From positions 25,615 to 89,614 of the forward strand of contig JIBW01000001.1 in NCBI GenBank assembly GCA_012970285.1: a stretch of DNA of 64,000 nt, written 5' to 3'. Positions 51,047 through 59,538 of this stretch are shown in pieces; the stretch's first letter is position 1, and every line of letters begins with the position of its first letter. The translations under genes and the position numbers were made by a program. Source of the stretch: Bacillaceae bacterium JMAK1 (GTDB taxonomy: Bacteria > Bacillota > Bacilli > Bacillales > Marinococcaceae). The notes beneath the pieces are model-generated. The model ran no database searches, had not been told where the DNA came from, and was given only the letters and a program-made list of their open reading frames with translations.

Positions 51047-52147
51047 ATGAAGGAAATTGAACTGAAGTTGCAAGGTGAAATCCAACGATTAACGAACAAA
51101 ACATTTAAGTTTGATGAACGTGTTGGAGAAGGCTGGTTTTCAGCAGTTTACTTTTTGAAAACAAGAGACATTATTCGTAAGTATAAACCTGATAACATTG
51201 TTACGATGCAGTTTTTTCAAAAGAAGCATGCCGTTCTTTGTGGTACAGATGAAGCGATTGCGCTTATCCAAACGTTCGCTGATCATCCAGAAAAGCTCGA
51301 AATTCACTCTTTGAAAGACGGAGATCGAATTGAACCTTTCGAACCGGTTTTAACGATTAAAGGAGCTTATCATGATTTTGGTTTTCTTGAGGGGGTCATT
51401 GATGGGATCTTCTCAAGAAGGACTTCTGTCGCAACGAATGTTTATGAAGTTGTGAAAGCTGCGCGTACATCTGGCGTACAGAAGCCTGTTATTTTTATGG
51501 GAGATCGTGATGATCACTACACACAACAAGCCGGAGATGGTTATGCAGCATTTATTGGAGGATCTAAAGCACAAGCGACTCATGCAATGAACGAATGGTG
51601 GGGGAAATCTGGCATGGGTACGATGCCCCACGCTCTCATCCAACTATTTCACGGTGATGTTGTGGCTGCGAGTCACGCATATAAGGAAATGTTCCCAGAT
51701 GATCAGCTCATGGCGCTCGTCGATTATAATAATGATGCAGTGACGGATTCGCTACGAGTAGCAAGAGAGTTTGGTAAAGAGCTGCACTCCGTTCGTTTAG
51801 ATACGTCGAATTATATGGTTGATCAATATTTCTGTAGAAACCCACATAAGATGGGTGACTTTGATCCAACAGGCGTGAACGGACCGCTCATTCAAGCACT
51901 CCGTGATGCACTTGATGAGGAAGGGTTCCAACATGTGAATATTACGGTCAGTGGTGGGTTTACAGCTGAACGTATTGAAGCCTATGAACGAGCAGGGGTT
52001 CCTGTAAATGTGTACGGTGTCGGTCGAAGCTTATTGGAGAAGACGATTGGGTTTACTGGAGACAATGTAATGCTAGATGGTGTCCACGAAGCTAAAGCTG
52101 GACGAAAGTTAAGAGAGAATCCCCGGTTGGAGCGTATTACATTTTAA
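51047..52147 (+). CDS. Nicotinate phosphoribosyltransferase, short type
   Basis: A 366-residue NAPRTase-family enzyme making nicotinate mononucleotide from nicotinate and PRPP for NAD salvage. It has the N-terminal VYFLKTRDI segment, the FSRRTSVATN substrate loop, MPHALIQL, and the C-terminal phosphate loop VSGGFTAERIEAYERAGVPVNVYGVGRSLL-type region (about 305-335). Most Bacilli carry an enzyme near 490 residues, so this is the compact type. ATG 51047 has GAGGAG about 13 bp upstream, rather far, so translation may be modest. It is placed between sftA and murC, and no terminator was seen after it. Confidence 0.9.
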   Translation: MKEIELKLQGEIQRLTNKTFKFDERVGEGWFSAVYFLKTRDIIRKYKPDNIVTMQFFQKKHAVLCGTDEAIALIQTFADHPEKLEIHSLKDGDRIEPFEPVLTIKGAYHDFGFLEGVIDGIFSRRTSVATNVYEVVKAARTSGVQKPVIFMGDRDDHYTQQAGDGYAAFIGGSKAQATHAMNEWWGKSGMGTMPHALIQLFHGDVVAASHAYKEMFPDDQLMALVDYNNDAVTDSLRVAREFGKELHSVRLDTSNYMVDQYFCRNPHKMGDFDPTGVNGPLIQALRDALDEEGFQHVNITVSGGFTAERIEAYERAGVPVNVYGVGRSLLEKTIGFTGDNVMLDGVHEAKAGRKLRENPRLERITF

Positions 52148-52239
52148 CGACTGGTCGGACACTCTCCAATTCTAAGTTGTTACATAAGATAATGCATCAC
52201 TTGAAATTCGCTCTTGAATTGTAAGTAAATAGGTCGATT

Positions 52240-52267
52240 TTGTTCTTGTATCGGTTTTTGCTATAAT
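52240..52267 (+). promoter_or_regulatory. Promoter of murC
   Basis: TTGTTC (52240-52245) and an extended -10 TGC-TATAAT (TATAAT 52262-52267) are 16 bp apart, about 90 bp before murC. Confidence 0.7.
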
Positions 52268-52357
52268 GATATGCGCACAAACACAAAGAGACAACTGCCT
52301 AATGTAGGTAGAACAGCTCCGAATCGTGGAGATGTTCAAGTTTGGAGGTCCGTATTA

Positions 52358-53665
52358 ATGACGAGTTACCACTTTATCGGTATAAAAGGTTCGGGGATGA
52401 GCGCACTTGCGCAAATTCTTCATGATATGAATGAAGATGTTCAAGGCTCAGATGTCGACCAACATTTCTTTACCCAGCGCCCGTTAGAAGAGCGCGGCAT
52501 TCCGATTTTAGCTTTTGACAAAGATAATGTGAACAATAACCAAGAGATTGTTGCGTCAGCGGCATATACAGAGGATCACGAAGAGATCCAACAAGCCAAT
52601 GCGATGGGTGTGAAAGTACAACCTTATCCGACATTTCTCGGTGAATTTGCTTCTAAGTACACATCGATTGCTGTAACTGGGGCACACGGGAAAACGACTA
52701 CAACTGGATTATTATCACACGTATTAGGTGCGTTTAGACCAACGTCCTATTTAATCGGTGATGGCACAGGTAAAGGAGAACAAGACAGTACGTTCTTCGT
52801 GTTCGAAGCTTGTGAATACCGACGTCATTTTCTAAACTATCATCCGGACTATGCAATCATGACGAACATTGACTTCGATCATCCGGATTACTTTAAGAAC
52901 GTAGAAGATGTATTTGAGGCATTTAATCAAATGGCGTCCCAAGTCAATAAAGCAATAATTGCTTGCGGGGATGACGAATATCTTCAAGCGTTAAATGCTC
53001 CTGTTCCAATTGTTTATTATGGAATAGAAGGAAAACATGACTTTAATGCCGAAAACATTACGACAGATGAAAAAGGCACTCATTTTGACGTAACCATCCG
53101 TGGAGATTTCTTTGAACGTTTTACGATTCCAGGTTACGGGAAACACCATGTATTAAATGCATTGGCAGTTATTGCGTTATGTCATTATGAAGAAACGCCT
53201 GTTTCGATTATGAAAGAGCAACTTGCAACATTCCCAGGTGTAAAGCGTCGTTTCACTGAGAAAACGTGGGGATCACAAGTGTTGATTGATGACTATGCGC
53301 ATCATCCTACTGAAATTCGAGCAACGATTGAGTCAGCGAAAGCGAAGTATCCGAATAAGGATATTGTTGCGATTTTCCAACCGCATACGTTTACGCGTAC
53401 ATTTGCTTTTTTACAAGATTTTGCTGATTCACTTTCAGAAGCAGATCATGTGTATTTATGTGACATCTTTGGTTCAACGAGAGAGAAGCAAGGACAGCTT
53501 ACCGTTGAAGATTTGCAACAACGAATTGAAAATGCTCAACTCCTGAAAGAAGATGACATTCTTTCCCATACGAAACACGATGATAGTGTACTCTTATTTA
53601 TGGGTGCTGGAGATGTGTCTAAATATCAAAAGCGGTACGAGGCACAATTCTCAAATAAAGTATAA
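52358..53665 (+). CDS. murC: UDP-N-acetylmuramate--L-alanine ligase
   Basis: MurC adds L-Ala to UDP-MurNAc in peptidoglycan precursor synthesis, using ATP. The 435-residue protein has the N-terminal UDP-binding [11 protein letters not shown], the P-loop [12 protein letters not shown], the central DFDHPDYF metal-binding segment and the C-terminal [12 protein letters not shown] 52358 follows GGAGG at 9 bp; an in-frame reading to 52271 contains the -10 region of the murC promoter and was discarded. The neighbours sftA upstream and ytxG downstream match B. subtilis. Confidence 0.97.
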   Translation: MTSYHFIGIKGSGMSALAQILHDMNEDVQGSDVDQHFFTQRPLEERGIPILAFDKDNVNNNQEIVASAAYTEDHEEIQQANAMGVKVQPYPTFLGEFASKYTSIAVTGAHGKTTTTGLLSHVLGAFRPTSYLIGDGTGKGEQDSTFFVFEACEYRRHFLNYHPDYAIMTNIDFDHPDYFKNVEDVFEAFNQMASQVNKAIIACGDDEYLQALNAPVPIVYYGIEGKHDFNAENITTDEKGTHFDVTIRGDFFERFTIPGYGKHHVLNALAVIALCHYEETPVSIMKEQLATFPGVKRRFTEKTWGSQVLIDDYAHHPTEIRATIESAKAKYPNKDIVAIFQPHTFTRTFAFLQDFADSLSEADHVYLCDIFGSTREKQGQLTVEDLQQRIENAQLLKEDDILSHTKHDDSVLLFMGAGDVSKYQKRYEAQFSNKV

Positions 53666-53667
53666 CG

Positions 53668-53697
53668 GATACAGGCAGTCGCTCGACTGCCTGTATC
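53668..53697 (+). terminator. Perfect 13-bp hairpin after murC
   Basis: GATACAGGCAGTC and GACTGCCTGTATC surround GCTC, 3 bp after the murC stop. There is no T-run, so it may protect the 3' end or depend on other factors for termination. Confidence 0.55.
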
Positions 53698-53775
53698 ACT
53701 ATACAATGGACAAGCTAAATAAGGGTTTTAAAACTGAAAATCGTGGGAATGAAAAATAAGAGGGAGGCGAGTTGG

Positions 53776-54189
53776 GTGACGATTGTATACATAAGTGTGG
53801 CAATTGTAGCCATTGCAATTGTCGTGTTAATCTTCTATATCATCAAAACGCTTAAGTCTGTTCAGGGGGTGGTTGAACAATTAGGCAACACATCCAGTGC
53901 TGTCGAAAAACAGCTTCAAGGCATAACGACCGAAGTCGATCACCTCATGAAAACGACGAACCGAATTGCTGAGGATGTTGAAGGGAAGTCTGAGTCATTA
54001 AATGGCTTATTCCAAACGGCAGATGAACTTGGCAAGATGTCGGAGAAGTTGAACCATTCGCTCCATACGATTACGAACCGGGCTTCGGTTGAGGCTGAAC
54101 GCCAAGCACCTCAAGTTTCGCAATTCGTGCAGTGGGGTAATGCAGCAATCGACCTGTATGCAAAGTGGCAAAAACGTAAACAATCGTAA
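53776..54189 (+). CDS. ytxG: DUF948-containing membrane protein (YtxG)
   Basis: A 137-residue protein with one N-terminal membrane segment (IVYISVAIVAIAIVVLIFYI) followed by a coiled-coil-forming DUF948 region and a basic tail. In B. subtilis ytxG-ytxH-ytxJ form a general-stress and starvation-controlled operon; the same order occurs here. GTG 53776 lies 8 bp after GGAGG and is the best start; an extension to 53743 is mainly basic leader with no ribosome site. The molecular role is unknown. Confidence 0.88.
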   Translation: MTIVYISVAIVAIAIVVLIFYIIKTLKSVQGVVEQLGNTSSAVEKQLQGITTEVDHLMKTTNRIAEDVEGKSESLNGLFQTADELGKMSEKLNHSLHTITNRASVEAERQAPQVSQFVQWGNAAIDLYAKWQKRKQS

Positions 54190-54223
54190 GAACGACTAAT
54201 TATGAACTGAGGAGGACTTTAAC

Positions 54224-54655
54224 ATGAGTGATATGAATACGAAAGACTTTTTAATTGGAACGCTTATCGGTGGTATCGTAGGGGCTTCTGCAGCATTGCT
54301 ATTCGCTCCAAAGTCAGGTAAAGAACTTCGTGGAGACATTAGTGAAGGCGCATCAACTGCGAAAGACAAAACGTACGAATTTACGAATGCAGCTTACGAG
54401 AAGAGCAGTGAGTTCGCAAACGCTGCGATCGACAAAACACAAAATGTAGCAAAGACAGTTTCTGATCAATCTACGCAAGTTGTTGATCGCATTAAAGATG
54501 CGACAGGTCAACTAAAAGAAGATGCTGCTTCTACAAAGAAGTCTGCTGAAGAGCTTGCAGATGAACTATCAAATGAATTGAAAGACTCTGGTGAAGAAAT
54601 TTCTGATACCGTTAAAGAAGAAGTCGGGAACCTTAAAGACAAGGTGAAGAATTAA
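54224..54655 (+). CDS. ytxH: YtxH-like general stress protein
   Basis: A 143-residue protein with an N-terminal hydrophobic Gly-rich segment (LIGTLIGGIVGASAALLFAPKSGKELRGD, residues about 9-37), the YtxH signature, followed by a long Lys/Asp/Ser-rich amphipathic helix reminiscent of LEA or apolipoprotein-type repeats (KDKTYEFTNAAYEKS and similar). It probably sits at the inner membrane face with the helix in the cytosol. GAGGAGG precedes ATG 54224. It is the middle gene of ytxG-ytxH-ytxJ. Confidence 0.93.
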   Translation: MSDMNTKDFLIGTLIGGIVGASAALLFAPKSGKELRGDISEGASTAKDKTYEFTNAAYEKSSEFANAAIDKTQNVAKTVSDQSTQVVDRIKDATGQLKEDAASTKKSAEELADELSNELKDSGEEISDTVKEEVGNLKDKVKN

Positions 54656-54669
54656 TTCGGAGGTTACCA

Positions 54670-54996
54670 ATGCAACAAGTAACGACTGAACAAGAGATTG
54701 AGCAAGCATTTGCTCAACATGAGAAGATTTTTCTTTTTAAAAACAGTACGACGTGTCCAATTAGTGAAGCGGCTTACGAAGAATTAAAAGCCTTTGACGA
54801 AGAAAATGACACGGGAATTCCCGTTTATTACTTGCATGTACAAGACTCGCGGTCGCTCTCAAACTGGGTTGCAGATGAGTGGAGTATTAAACATGAATCT
54901 CCTCAAGCTTTGTTGTTAAAAGAATTTGATGTCATTTGGTCAAAATCACATTATGACATCAAGAAAGATGCTTTACGTGATGCAACAAAAGGATAA
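54670..54996 (+). CDS. ytxJ: Bacillithiol-system thioredoxin-like protein YtxJ
   Basis: A 108-residue thioredoxin-fold protein with a single active-site Cys in NSTTCPISEAA (TCPIS). It is placed with monothiol bacilliredoxin-like proteins linked to bacillithiol, although activity has not been shown in many cases. A cis-Pro equivalent lies in HESPQALL. CGGAGG precedes ATG 54670, 14 bp after ytxH. A strong terminator follows, closing the operon. Confidence 0.93.
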   Translation: MQQVTTEQEIEQAFAQHEKIFLFKNSTTCPISEAAYEELKAFDEENDTGIPVYYLHVQDSRSLSNWVADEWSIKHESPQALLLKEFDVIWSKSHYDIKKDALRDATKG

Positions 54997-55003
54997 AACT
55001 TGG

Positions 55004-55036
55004 AAAACGATCGTTCTTCTTGAACGATCGTTTTTT
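55004..55036 (+). terminator. Intrinsic terminator after ytxJ
   Basis: AAAACGATCGTTC and GAACGATCGTTTT are perfect complements around TTCTT, followed by a T-run. Confidence 0.95.
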
Positions 55037-55122
55037 ACGTAATTGCATAGAGTGATAAAAAAGAAGAAAATCCCATTTATCGCTTTAACGCTTAAAAGCG
55101 TCTAACAAATAAAGAAAAGTTC

Positions 55123-55151
55123 GTGACATCGGTTTGAAGATCAGTTATAAT
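55123..55151 (+). promoter_or_regulatory. Promoter of aroA
   Basis: GTGACA (55123-55128) and TATAAT (55146-55151) are 17 bp apart, about 50 bp before the aroA start. Confidence 0.75.
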
Positions 55152-55201
55152 GGCTACAATCACAAATCACAGAATAGATAAAGATAGGAGAGGGATCAGG
55201 A

Positions 55202-56299
55202 ATGAGTCATGAAGAGTTGGACCAGCTACGCGCAAAGCTAGACGATAAGAATATGGAATTGCTCAAACTTTTGAATGAGCGTGGAGACCTCGTTCAAAAG
55301 ATTGGTGGAGTGAAAAGTAAAGCAGGTACAAAGCGATTCGATCCAGTTCGTGAACGGAAAATGTTGGATCTAATTGCTGAAGAAAACGAAGGACCATTTG
55401 AAACGACTACACTGCAACATCTATTCAAGCAAGTGTTCAAGGCAAGTCTAGAACTTATGGGTGAAGATGAGCAGAAGACGCTTCTCGTTTCAAGAAAGAA
55501 ACACCCTGAGAATACAGTCGTCAATGTTAAAGATACATTGATTGGAGACGGTGTACAGAAGCTAATTGCAGGTCCTTGTTCTGTTGAAAGCGAAGAGCAA
55601 GTATTAACTGTAGCAAAAGCACTTAAAGAACGTGGCATCTCACTACTAAGAGGTGGTGCATTTAAGCCGAGAACATCTCCATATGACTTCCAAGGTCTAG
55701 GTGTTGAAGGCCTGAAGATCTTGAAAAAAGCCGGAGATGAATACGATATGGCTGTTATTAGTGAAATCGTATCTCCTAATGACATCGAAACGGCACTTGA
55801 TTACGTAGATGTTATTCAAATTGGTGCCCGCAATATGCACAACTTTGAACTTCTTAAAGAAGTCGGTATGACAAATAAACCAGTACTTTTAAAGCGTGGA
55901 CTTTCTGCAACCATTTCAGAATTTATTCATGCAGCAGAATACGTGTTATCAAGAGGTAATACGAATCTAATGCTTTGTGAGCGTGGTATTCGAACGTACG
56001 AGACGGCTACACGTAACACATTAGACATTTCAGCGATTCCAATTTTAAAGCAAGAAACACATTTACCAGTGCTTGCTGACGTAACGCATTCTACAGGACG
56101 ACGTGATCTTCTATTGCCAGCAGCAAAGGCAGCACTTGCTATTGGAGCGGATGCAGTTATGGCAGAAGTTCACCCAGATCCTGCAGTCGCATTATCTGAT
56201 TCTGCTCAGCAAATGGATATCGCAGAATTTAACGAGTTCGTAACGACACTTCGAGAATCAAATTTACTAAAAGACGTTGTAGCAAAAGCGAACAATTAA
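55202..56299 (+). CDS. aroA: Bifunctional chorismate mutase / DAHP synthase
   Basis: A 365-residue bifunctional enzyme. The N-terminal AroQ-type chorismate mutase (about 1-90, [20 protein letters not shown]) is fused to a type I-beta DAHP synthase ([30 protein letters not shown]). It makes DAHP from PEP and erythrose-4-phosphate, the entry to aromatic amino acids. In Bacilli the mutase domain serves as a feedback-sensing regulatory part. ATG 55202 follows AGGAGAGGG. It is monocistronic with its own promoter and terminator, next to ytxJ and ccpA as in B. subtilis. Confidence 0.97.
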   Translation: MSHEELDQLRAKLDDKNMELLKLLNERGDLVQKIGGVKSKAGTKRFDPVRERKMLDLIAEENEGPFETTTLQHLFKQVFKASLELMGEDEQKTLLVSRKKHPENTVVNVKDTLIGDGVQKLIAGPCSVESEEQVLTVAKALKERGISLLRGGAFKPRTSPYDFQGLGVEGLKILKKAGDEYDMAVISEIVSPNDIETALDYVDVIQIGARNMHNFELLKEVGMTNKPVLLKRGLSATISEFIHAAEYVLSRGNTNLMLCERGIRTYETATRNTLDISAIPILKQETHLPVLADVTHSTGRRDLLLPAAKAALAIGADAVMAEVHPDPAVALSDSAQQMDIAEFNEFVTTLRESNLLKDVVAKANN

Positions 56300-56301
56300 A
56301 G

Positions 56302-56339
56302 AAAAAGGGAAACCATCAATTTGATGGTTTCCCTTTTTT
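56302..56339. terminator. Intrinsic terminator after aroA
   Basis: AAAAAGGGAAACCATCAA pairs with TTGATGGTTTCCCTTTTT. It can also stop the convergent small membrane-protein gene. Confidence 0.94.
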
Positions 56340-56355
56340 CTTGGTACGTCGTTAC

Positions 56356-56616
56356 TTATGAATACTTCTTTTTACGAAAAGCAGCCATCTGAATTCCGAC
56401 GAATCCTGTAATGTTGTATAAGATTAAGTAGATCCACGTACTGACATCTGCAAAATCAAGTCGATTCACAAAAACGATAAACAGATGAAAAGCCGTGAAC
56501 ATAATGACGCCGACGACCCATTTAATTTTTTTATCAGTAAGTATATTTCCGACTACAAAACCAACCAAAAATGTAATTAAAGGGTTAAATACTGTCCATA
56601 GAACAATTGGAGGCAT
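56356..56616 (-). CDS. Small membrane protein with three predicted membrane segments
   Basis: An 86-residue hydrophobic protein (segments near residues 5-25, 34-52 and 60-78) ending in RKKKYS, consistent with a three-pass membrane protein whose positively charged tail faces the cytosol. The start is ATG 56616 on the complement with AGAGGTGA upstream; ATG 56622 and GTG 56625 are possible but sit on the ribosome site. No family is recognised, and the context between aroA and ccpA gives no functional clue. The gene is credible because it has a ribosome site and a terminator. Confidence 0.72.
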   Translation of the reverse strand: MPPIVLWTVFNPLITFLVGFVVGNILTDKKIKWVVGVIMFTAFHLFIVFVNRLDFADVSTWIYLILYNITGFVGIQMAAFRKKKYS

Positions 56617-56625
56617 CTCCATCAC

Positions 56626-56862
56626 CTCTAGTTTGATTTCAAAGCACTTTCTATCATACCAGTTTTATATTGAGACATGCATCGTTTCCAGTTAAATTGA
56701 CGAAATGTCTCGTAATTGTCACATCTTAAAGTATGGACGGTTTTTATGTCTCCCATACGTTAACAGGTTTGTATGGAAGGCTTTCAGGAAATAATAGAAG
56801 GTGGATGTAATGAATGAGGGCTAAACATCTGTCTTCTCTTGTCGATATAAACAAAGAAGCAT
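56626..56862. other. Gap upstream of ccpA without a recognised gene
   Basis: About 240 bp of AT-rich sequence between the small membrane-protein gene and the ccpA promoter. It contains short inverted copies of GTATGG/CCATAC (around 56732-56780) and no ORF with a ribosome site longer than a few codons. I see nothing else here. Confidence 0.5.
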
Positions 56863-56891
56863 TTGCAGACCTCTATTAGTTATCGTATGAT
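56863..56891 (+). promoter_or_regulatory. Promoter of ccpA
   Basis: TTGCAG (56863-56868) and TATGAT (56886-56891) are 17 bp apart, about 48 bp before the ccpA start. A cre-like half (TGAAAACG) follows at about 56899, but the full palindrome is missing. Confidence 0.7.
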
Positions 56892-56938
56892 TATCCTATG
56901 AAAACGAAATGAAAGCTTGTATTTAAGGAGGTCTACCA

Positions 56939-57940
56939 TTGAGTACGACAATTTATGATGTTGCAGCGGAAGCTGGTGTTTCAATGGCTACCGTCTCGCG
57001 CGTAGTGAATGGAAACCCAAATGTGAAACCTGCAACGAGAACGAAAGTTCTTGATGCCATTCAGAAACTAGAATACCGACCGAATGCCGTTGCAAGGGGG
57101 CTCGCCAGCAAAAGAACAACGACTGTTGGTGTTATTATTCCAGATATCTCGAGTATTTTCTTCTCGGAGTTAGCGAGGGGTATTGAGGATATTGCAACGA
57201 TGTACAAATATAATATTATTCTTTGTAATTCGGATAACAACAAGGAAAAAGAAATTCACCTTGTAAACACCTTGCTTGAAAAGCAAGTCGATGGAATTTT
57301 ATTTATGGGTGGAGAAATTACTGAAGAGCATGCTGAGCAACTTAATCGTTCACACGTTCCAGTCGTCCTTGCAGCAACATTCCATGAAGATGGTGATTTT
57401 CCATCTGTAAACATTGACTACGTTCAAGCAGCCAAAGATGCAGTCATGATGCTCATTGAAAAAGGGCATGAGAGCATTGGAATGGTATCTGGTTCACTTG
57501 AAGATCCAGTAAACGGCTATCAGAAGTTTAGAGGATACAAAGATGCCTTAAGTAGTAAAGGCATGGATTTCGATGAATCACTAATTGCGATCGGTGATTA
57601 TACGTACGACTCTGCCATCGAAGCCGTTCAACAACTTCTTGCAAAAGATAAGCGCCCGTCTGCGATTTTCGTTGCTACTGATGAGATGGCACTTGGTGTT
57701 ATTCATGGTCTTCAAGACCAAGGAATTAACGTACCTGAAGACGTCGAAGTCGTTGGGTTTGATAACACTCGTCTTGCAACGATGGTTCGCCCGACATTAA
57801 CGACGGTCGTACAGCCGATGTATGATATCGGTGCTGTTTCTATGAGGCTTTTAACTAAGTTTATGAATAAAGAAGAAGTTTCTGATGAGGTTGTCGTTCT
57901 TCCGCACCGTCTAGAGTATCGAAATTCGACAAAAGCATAA
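56939..57940 (+). CDS. ccpA: Catabolite control protein A
   Basis: Global LacI-family regulator of carbon catabolite control, 333 residues. The N-terminal headpiece is [23 protein letters not shown], followed by the hinge [17 protein letters not shown] and a periplasmic-binding-protein-like effector domain that binds HPr-Ser46-P. The start is TTG 56939, 7 bp after AAGGAGG. It lies upstream of motP-motS, the conserved ccpA-motPS arrangement of B. subtilis. The gap to motP is 29 bp and no terminator was seen, so read-through into the stator genes is likely. Confidence 0.97.
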   Translation: MSTTIYDVAAEAGVSMATVSRVVNGNPNVKPATRTKVLDAIQKLEYRPNAVARGLASKRTTTVGVIIPDISSIFFSELARGIEDIATMYKYNIILCNSDNNKEKEIHLVNTLLEKQVDGILFMGGEITEEHAEQLNRSHVPVVLAATFHEDGDFPSVNIDYVQAAKDAVMMLIEKGHESIGMVSGSLEDPVNGYQKFRGYKDALSSKGMDFDESLIAIGDYTYDSAIEAVQQLLAKDKRPSAIFVATDEMALGVIHGLQDQGINVPEDVEVVGFDNTRLATMVRPTLTTVVQPMYDIGAVSMRLLTKFMNKEEVSDEVVVLPHRLEYRNSTKA

Positions 57941-57969
57941 TCTTCACCAAGAAATAGGAGGCTACATTC

Positions 57970-58788
57970 ATGACAAGAAAATTTGATATCCTAACGCCTA
58001 TTGGTCTACTTGCTGGGCTTGTCGTCGTAACCCTCGCGATCTATTCCATTACTGGGTTAGACGGAATTGTTCTTTTCATTCAGCTAGCCTCCATTTTTAT
58101 CGTTGTTGGTGGTGTGTTTGCTGCACTTCTCGTCAACTTTACATGGGAAGATTTAATGAGATTACCGTCTGTTTTGAGAGAAGGCTTTAGAAGAGACGAA
58201 ATTAATCTCCAACAATTAAATGAAACGTTTATCGACCTTTCCACAAAAGCGAGACGTGAAGGCTTACTTTCGCTAGATTTACATATTGAGAATGAAGTGG
58301 AACAACCATTCATAAAAAAAGGAATTGGTCTTGCAGTCGATGGTGTTGAACCAGAAGTCATTAAAGACATTATGATGGCTGAAGTAATTGCAATTGAAGA
58401 AAGACATCGCAAAGGCAGAAGAATGCTTGAGAAAGCTGGTGAGTATGCACCTGCTTGGGGGATGGTCGGTACAATTGTAGCGCTCGTCATTATGCTAAAT
58501 GATATGAACGATCCGGCAGCACTTGGGCCGAGTATGGCACTAGCAATGTTAACGACGCTTTATGGATCACTTGCTTCGAACTTGTTCTTTAATCCACTTG
58601 CAAGTAAGCTGCAAGCAAAAACCGAAGCAGAAGTGTTTGCAAAAGAAATTATTATCGAGGGCGTTATTGGCGTTCAATCTGGTCAGAATCCTAAGATTCT
58701 TGAAGAGAAGCTTGAGGCGTTCGTCCGTAAAGAAAAGCATCGTTTTGAGAATTTAAGTGGCTCAGGAGCGATCGTAAATGAGGCGTAG
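57970..58788 (+). CDS. motP: Flagellar stator protein MotP (Na+-type)
   Basis: A 272-residue stator subunit of the MotA/PomA family with four membrane segments (about 10-28, 31-50, 157-177 and 185-206). The cytosolic loop between helices 2 and 3 contains the charged segment that contacts FliG. The pore segment GMVGTIVALVIMLNDMNDP is typical of MotP. In B. subtilis MotPS is the Na+-coupled stator encoded after ccpA; the context is identical here. AGGAGGC precedes ATG 57970. motS starts 11 bp before its stop. Confidence 0.94.
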   Translation: MTRKFDILTPIGLLAGLVVVTLAIYSITGLDGIVLFIQLASIFIVVGGVFAALLVNFTWEDLMRLPSVLREGFRRDEINLQQLNETFIDLSTKARREGLLSLDLHIENEVEQPFIKKGIGLAVDGVEPEVIKDIMMAEVIAIEERHRKGRRMLEKAGEYAPAWGMVGTIVALVIMLNDMNDPAALGPSMALAMLTTLYGSLASNLFFNPLASKLQAKTEAEVFAKEIIIEGVIGVQSGQNPKILEEKLEAFVRKEKHRFENLSGSGAIVNEA

Positions 58789-59500
58789 ATCCGAGGGTGG
58801 AGAAAGCGATCAAGGAAGAGGCTGGCTCGTTACATTTTCAGATATGGTGCTAATTATTCTCGTCTTCTTCATCATGTTATTTTCTATATCAAATGTAGAT
58901 GCACAACGCTTCCAAGCTTTGTCAGAGTCATTTTCTGGAACGAGTATTATGGATGAACTATCCTCAATTACGGAATTTGAAGATGAGCAAATTGAACAGC
59001 TCACTGATGAAGAGGAGGACGTTGATCATTTTACTGAGGTAAAAGAATATATCGATGAATACTTAATTGAACACGACCTCGGTGACATGATTCAAACGAT
59101 TCAGGATGATCGCGGTATCACTCTAATCTTGCAAGAACAGCTCTTATTTAATTCAGGAGAAGCGCTCATCTTGTCAGAAGCTAAACCATTTTTAGATCAA
59201 ATCGTAAGCATTATAAAAGGGGTCCCTGATTACTATATTGAAGTAGAGGGACATACAGATAATCGTCCTATTGAGACGTATCGTTATCCTTCAAACTGGG
59301 AGTTATCAGGAGCTCGGGCTAGTAGTGTGATACGCTACATTACAGAACGTAGTGAAAAGGTCGAACCTGGACGGTTTAGAGCGACAGGATATGCTGATAC
59401 GCGACCTCTCGTACCGAACGATTCAAGAGAAAACATGCAGAAAAACCGTAGAGTTGTCGTCATGATCACAGATCGTACGACTGCCGATGAAAACCAATAA
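58778..59500 (+). CDS. motS: Flagellar stator protein MotS (Na+-type)
   Basis: A 240-residue partner of MotP with one membrane segment (WLVTFSDMVLIILVFFIMLFS), which includes the ion-binding Asp in FSD, and a C-terminal OmpA-like peptidoglycan-binding domain with EGHTDNRPIET and the NWELSGARASSV segment. It anchors the stator to the wall. It overlaps motP by 11 bp. The last codons, Asp-Glu-Asn-Gln-stop, lie inside a 50-bp perfect palindrome shared with the convergent acuC gene. Confidence 0.94.
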   Translation: MRRRSEGGESDQGRGWLVTFSDMVLIILVFFIMLFSISNVDAQRFQALSESFSGTSIMDELSSITEFEDEQIEQLTDEEEDVDHFTEVKEYIDEYLIEHDLGDMIQTIQDDRGITLILQEQLLFNSGEALILSEAKPFLDQIVSIIKGVPDYYIEVEGHTDNRPIETYRYPSNWELSGARASSVIRYITERSEKVEPGRFRATGYADTRPLVPNDSRENMQKNRRVVVMITDRTTADENQ

Positions 59501-59538
59501 GCATCTGCCTACTAGTAGGCAGATGCTTATTGGTTTTC
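59489..59538. terminator. 50-bp perfect palindrome, shared terminator of motS and acuC
   Basis: The sequence from GAAAACCAATAAGCATC at 59489 to its exact reverse complement ending at 59538 has no mismatch over 25 + 25 bases, with the centre at ACTAGT. The first arm encodes the last residues and stop of motS, and the mirrored arm does the same for acuC. On each strand a GGTTTTC tail follows the stem. Confidence 0.95.
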
